Source: Arenimonas maotaiensis (lineage in GTDB: Bacteria; Pseudomonadota; Gammaproteobacteria; Xanthomonadales; Xanthomonadaceae). Taken from it: DNA of 64,000 bases. Position 1 is the stretch's first letter, and the number at the start of each line of letters is the position of its first letter. Positions 62,540 through 64,000 of this stretch are shown piece after piece. The DNA lies in contig NZ_BMFO01000004.1 of NCBI RefSeq assembly GCF_014638745.1, positions 124,001 to 188,000 of the forward strand. The letters run 5' to 3'. The position numbers and the translations under genes were made by a program. The notes beneath the pieces are model-generated. The model was not told the origin of the DNA. It saw nothing but the letters and a program-made list of their open reading frames with translations, and made no database searches.

Positions 62540-63741
62540 ATTTGAATCGATATTTTGGCCTGACTGTGATGGTCGCCCTATTAATCACTCTGTCGGCGTG
62601 TTCATCAAAGACAGCTGAAACGGAAGCTGCAGCAAAAGAAAAAGCCACCGAACAACATGTCGGCGAAGCTAAAGAAGAACACGGCAAGGAAGAAGCGGCT
62701 GGCGAGCATGCCGAAGAAGAAGGTGGCGAGCATGGCGAAGAAGTAGCAAAGCCGATCAGTATGGACGCCAAAGCTATGGCAGCAGCCGGTATCCGTGTGG
62801 CCAAGCTGGAAAAAACATTGCTAAACGAAGAGTTGCGCACACCGGGTGAAGTCGTCGACAACGCCTATGGCACCACCTTAATTACCCCTCGCGTGGACTC
62901 CCTCGTCGTGCGTCGTCATGCCAAATTGGGCGATGAACTCAAAGCAGGCGCTCCCTTGGTGACCTTGTCGTCGGTTGAAGTCGCACAGACCCAAGGCGCG
63001 TTACTGATTGCCGAACAGGAATGGAAACGCATGCAGTCCCTGGGCCGCGATGCGGTTTCGGGTCGTCGTTATAGCGAAGCCCAAGTCGCTGTGGAGCAAG
63101 CCCGCGCCGCCGCCCGTGCTTATGGTTTGCCGGGTTCCGCCGTGGGGCGTGCCAATGGTGAATTCACCTTAACTGCACCGCATGCCGGACGTGTTACCGA
63201 AGATAATTTTGTGGTTGGTGAGCGCATTGAACCAGGTCGCACCTTATTTCGTTTAGTAGATGAATCCATTGTTTGGGTCGATGCCAAACTCCCCGCCGAA
63301 AACGCCCAGCGCGTTGCCGTCGGAAGCAAAGCCGACATTGTTCACGGAGACGTTCGCTTGACCGGGAAAGTCGTGCAACGCTCTCACCGGACTGCTGAAG
63401 GCACCCGTAATTCGTTGGTGCGCATTGAAGTCATGAATATAGACGATAGCTTGCACGGCGGCGATTATGTCGATGCCTACCTAGATGCCGGTGCCAGCAA
63501 AGACACCCAGCTCGCCGTGCCGACCGCAGCGGTGCTGCAACTGGAAGGCGATACCATTGTCTTTCGTCAAAATGCCGACAACACGCTTGATCCCGTTTCC
63601 GTTCGCACAGGCAGCGTGATTGGCAATCGCACTGTCATTACCGAAGGTTTAAAAGTGGGCGATGTGGTTGTGATTGAGGGTGCTTACACGCTCAAAGCGC
63701 AAATTCTTAAAGCACAAATGGGAGAAGGTCATGGGCACTAA
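62536..63741 (+). CDS. CzcB-like heavy-metal RND adaptor lipoprotein
   Basis: 401 residues. A signal peptide with lipobox LSAC (Cys22), then a His/Glu-rich arm at about 35-72 (HVGEAKEEHGKEEAAGEHAE read in part) that could bind Zn, Co or Cd, then the adaptor fold: lipoyl halves (SLVVRRHAKLGDELKAGAPLV; LTAPHAGRVTEDNFVVGERI), beta-barrel and a GHGH C-terminus. The His-rich arm and C-terminal His support a divalent-metal pump. It stands between the CzcC-like channel and the CzcA-like pump, the order of czcCBA. Confidence 0.92.
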   Translation: MNLNRYFGLTVMVALLITLSACSSKTAETEAAAKEKATEQHVGEAKEEHGKEEAAGEHAEEEGGEHGEEVAKPISMDAKAMAAAGIRVAKLEKTLLNEELRTPGEVVDNAYGTTLITPRVDSLVVRRHAKLGDELKAGAPLVTLSSVEVAQTQGALLIAEQEWKRMQSLGRDAVSGRRYSEAQVAVEQARAAARAYGLPGSAVGRANGEFTLTAPHAGRVTEDNFVVGERIEPGRTLFRLVDESIVWVDAKLPAENAQRVAVGSKADIVHGDVRLTGKVVQRSHRTAEGTRNSLVRIEVMNIDDSLHGGDYVDAYLDAGASKDTQLAVPTAAVLQLEGDTIVFRQNADNTLDPVSVRTGSVIGNRTVITEGLKVGDVVVIEGAYTLKAQILKAQMGEGHGH

Positions 63742-63774
63742 TCGTGCTATCCCCGATACGTTAGGAGGCCCGTC

Positions 63775-64000
63775 ATGCTGAATCGAATAGTTGAACTTTC
63801 CCTGCGCTATAAATTTTTGGTGTTGATTGTTTTTGCCGTGATTGCGTTTCTTGGCATCCAAGCCGTACGCAATGTGCCGATTGATGCGTTTCCCGATATC
63901 ACACCGGCACAGGTCAATATCTACACGGAATCGCCAGGCTTGGCGGCAGAAGACGTCGAGCAACTTTTGACTTTTCCAGTAGAGTCCGCGATGGCTGGCC
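63775..64000 (+). CDS. CzcA-like heavy-metal RND pump (5' part only)
   Basis: The first 75 codons of an RND transporter; the rest lies beyond the window. MLNRIVELSLRYKFLVLIVF, then AFLGIQAVRNVPIDAFPDI and the TESPGLAAEDVEQLLTFPVE stretch are the standard start of heavy-metal efflux (HME) RND proteins, where IDAFPDITPAQV separates them from drug pumps. An AGGAGG ribosome-binding site precedes the ATG. The TM4 charge pattern that would indicate the metal is not in view. Confidence 0.93.
   Translation, partial: MLNRIVELSLRYKFLVLIVFAVIAFLGIQAVRNVPIDAFPDITPAQVNIYTESPGLAAEDVEQLLTFPVESAMAG

Overview
The window is chromosomal DNA from a high-GC Gram-negative bacterium, most likely a gammaproteobacterium of the Xanthomonadales/Lysobacterales type. 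This rests on the gene orders serC-pheA-hisC-aroA-cmk-rpsA-ihfB-lapAB, sdhCDAB-sdhE-ygfX and lolCD-comEC-exbBD-msbA-lpxK-kdsB-uvrC-pgsA, on outer-membrane lipid A genes, and on a 41-residue zinc-free L36. Genus cannot be fixed from the sequence alone. Genes are densely packed, with many 4-base ATGA/GTGA overlaps. No gap exceeds about 190 bases.

Layout. (1) 1-8.7 kb: the tail of an unidentified gene, two tandem monohaem cytochromes c on the minus strand, then a plus-strand operon of one lipoprotein adaptor and two different RND pump proteins. (2) 8.7-12.1 kb, minus strand: a TraB-family protein, the putrescine-forming pair aguA-aguB, and rpmJ with a recognisable promoter and terminator. (3) 12.1-18.2 kb, a lipid module: TetR regulator and acyl-CoA-binding protein, divergent from a two-domain fatty acyl-CoA reductase, followed by a phasin, a patatin-like lipase, an unknown protein and a PHA-granule-region protein. 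This looks like neutral-lipid or polyester storage. (4) 18.3-28.2 kb: a two-FHA membrane protein, then the serine/aromatic/histidine aminotransferase cluster leading into rpsA, ihfB and lapAB. (5) 28.2-36.2 kb: galU, class I fumarase, alaA, a GST, a small envelope gene set, tcdA and a TatD-type nuclease. (6) 36.2-41.5 kb: glutaryl-CoA dehydrogenase beside a fused E1 alpha/beta dehydrogenase, a candidate lysine/2-oxoadipate degradation pair, then an orphan PhnD-like protein and ygfZ.

(7) 41.5-46.2 kb: the succinate dehydrogenase locus. It carries both a tiny SdhAF4/DUF1674 gene at its head, possibly read from a leaderless mRNA, and sdhE-ygfX at its tail, with a MAPEG gene in between. (8) 46.2-58.8 kb: one long envelope operon for lipoprotein release, DNA uptake, ExbBD energisation, lipid A flipping and Kdo activation. 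It continues into an unusual thioredoxin-like/NHL-repeat protein, uvrC and pgsA. (9) 58.9-59.2 kb: a tRNA Gly-Cys-Leu cluster behind a near-consensus promoter.

(10) 59.2-64 kb: base composition drops sharply. A P4-type tyrosine integrase sits directly downstream of tRNA-Leu, followed by a small secreted Cys/His protein and the start of a CzcCBA-type heavy-metal efflux operon, cut off by the window end. This is the left edge of an integrated genomic island. The points most worth a second look are the fatty acyl-CoA reductase/granule module, the SdhAF4 gene and its promoter geometry, the E1/GcdH pair, the NHL-repeat protein and the island junction.
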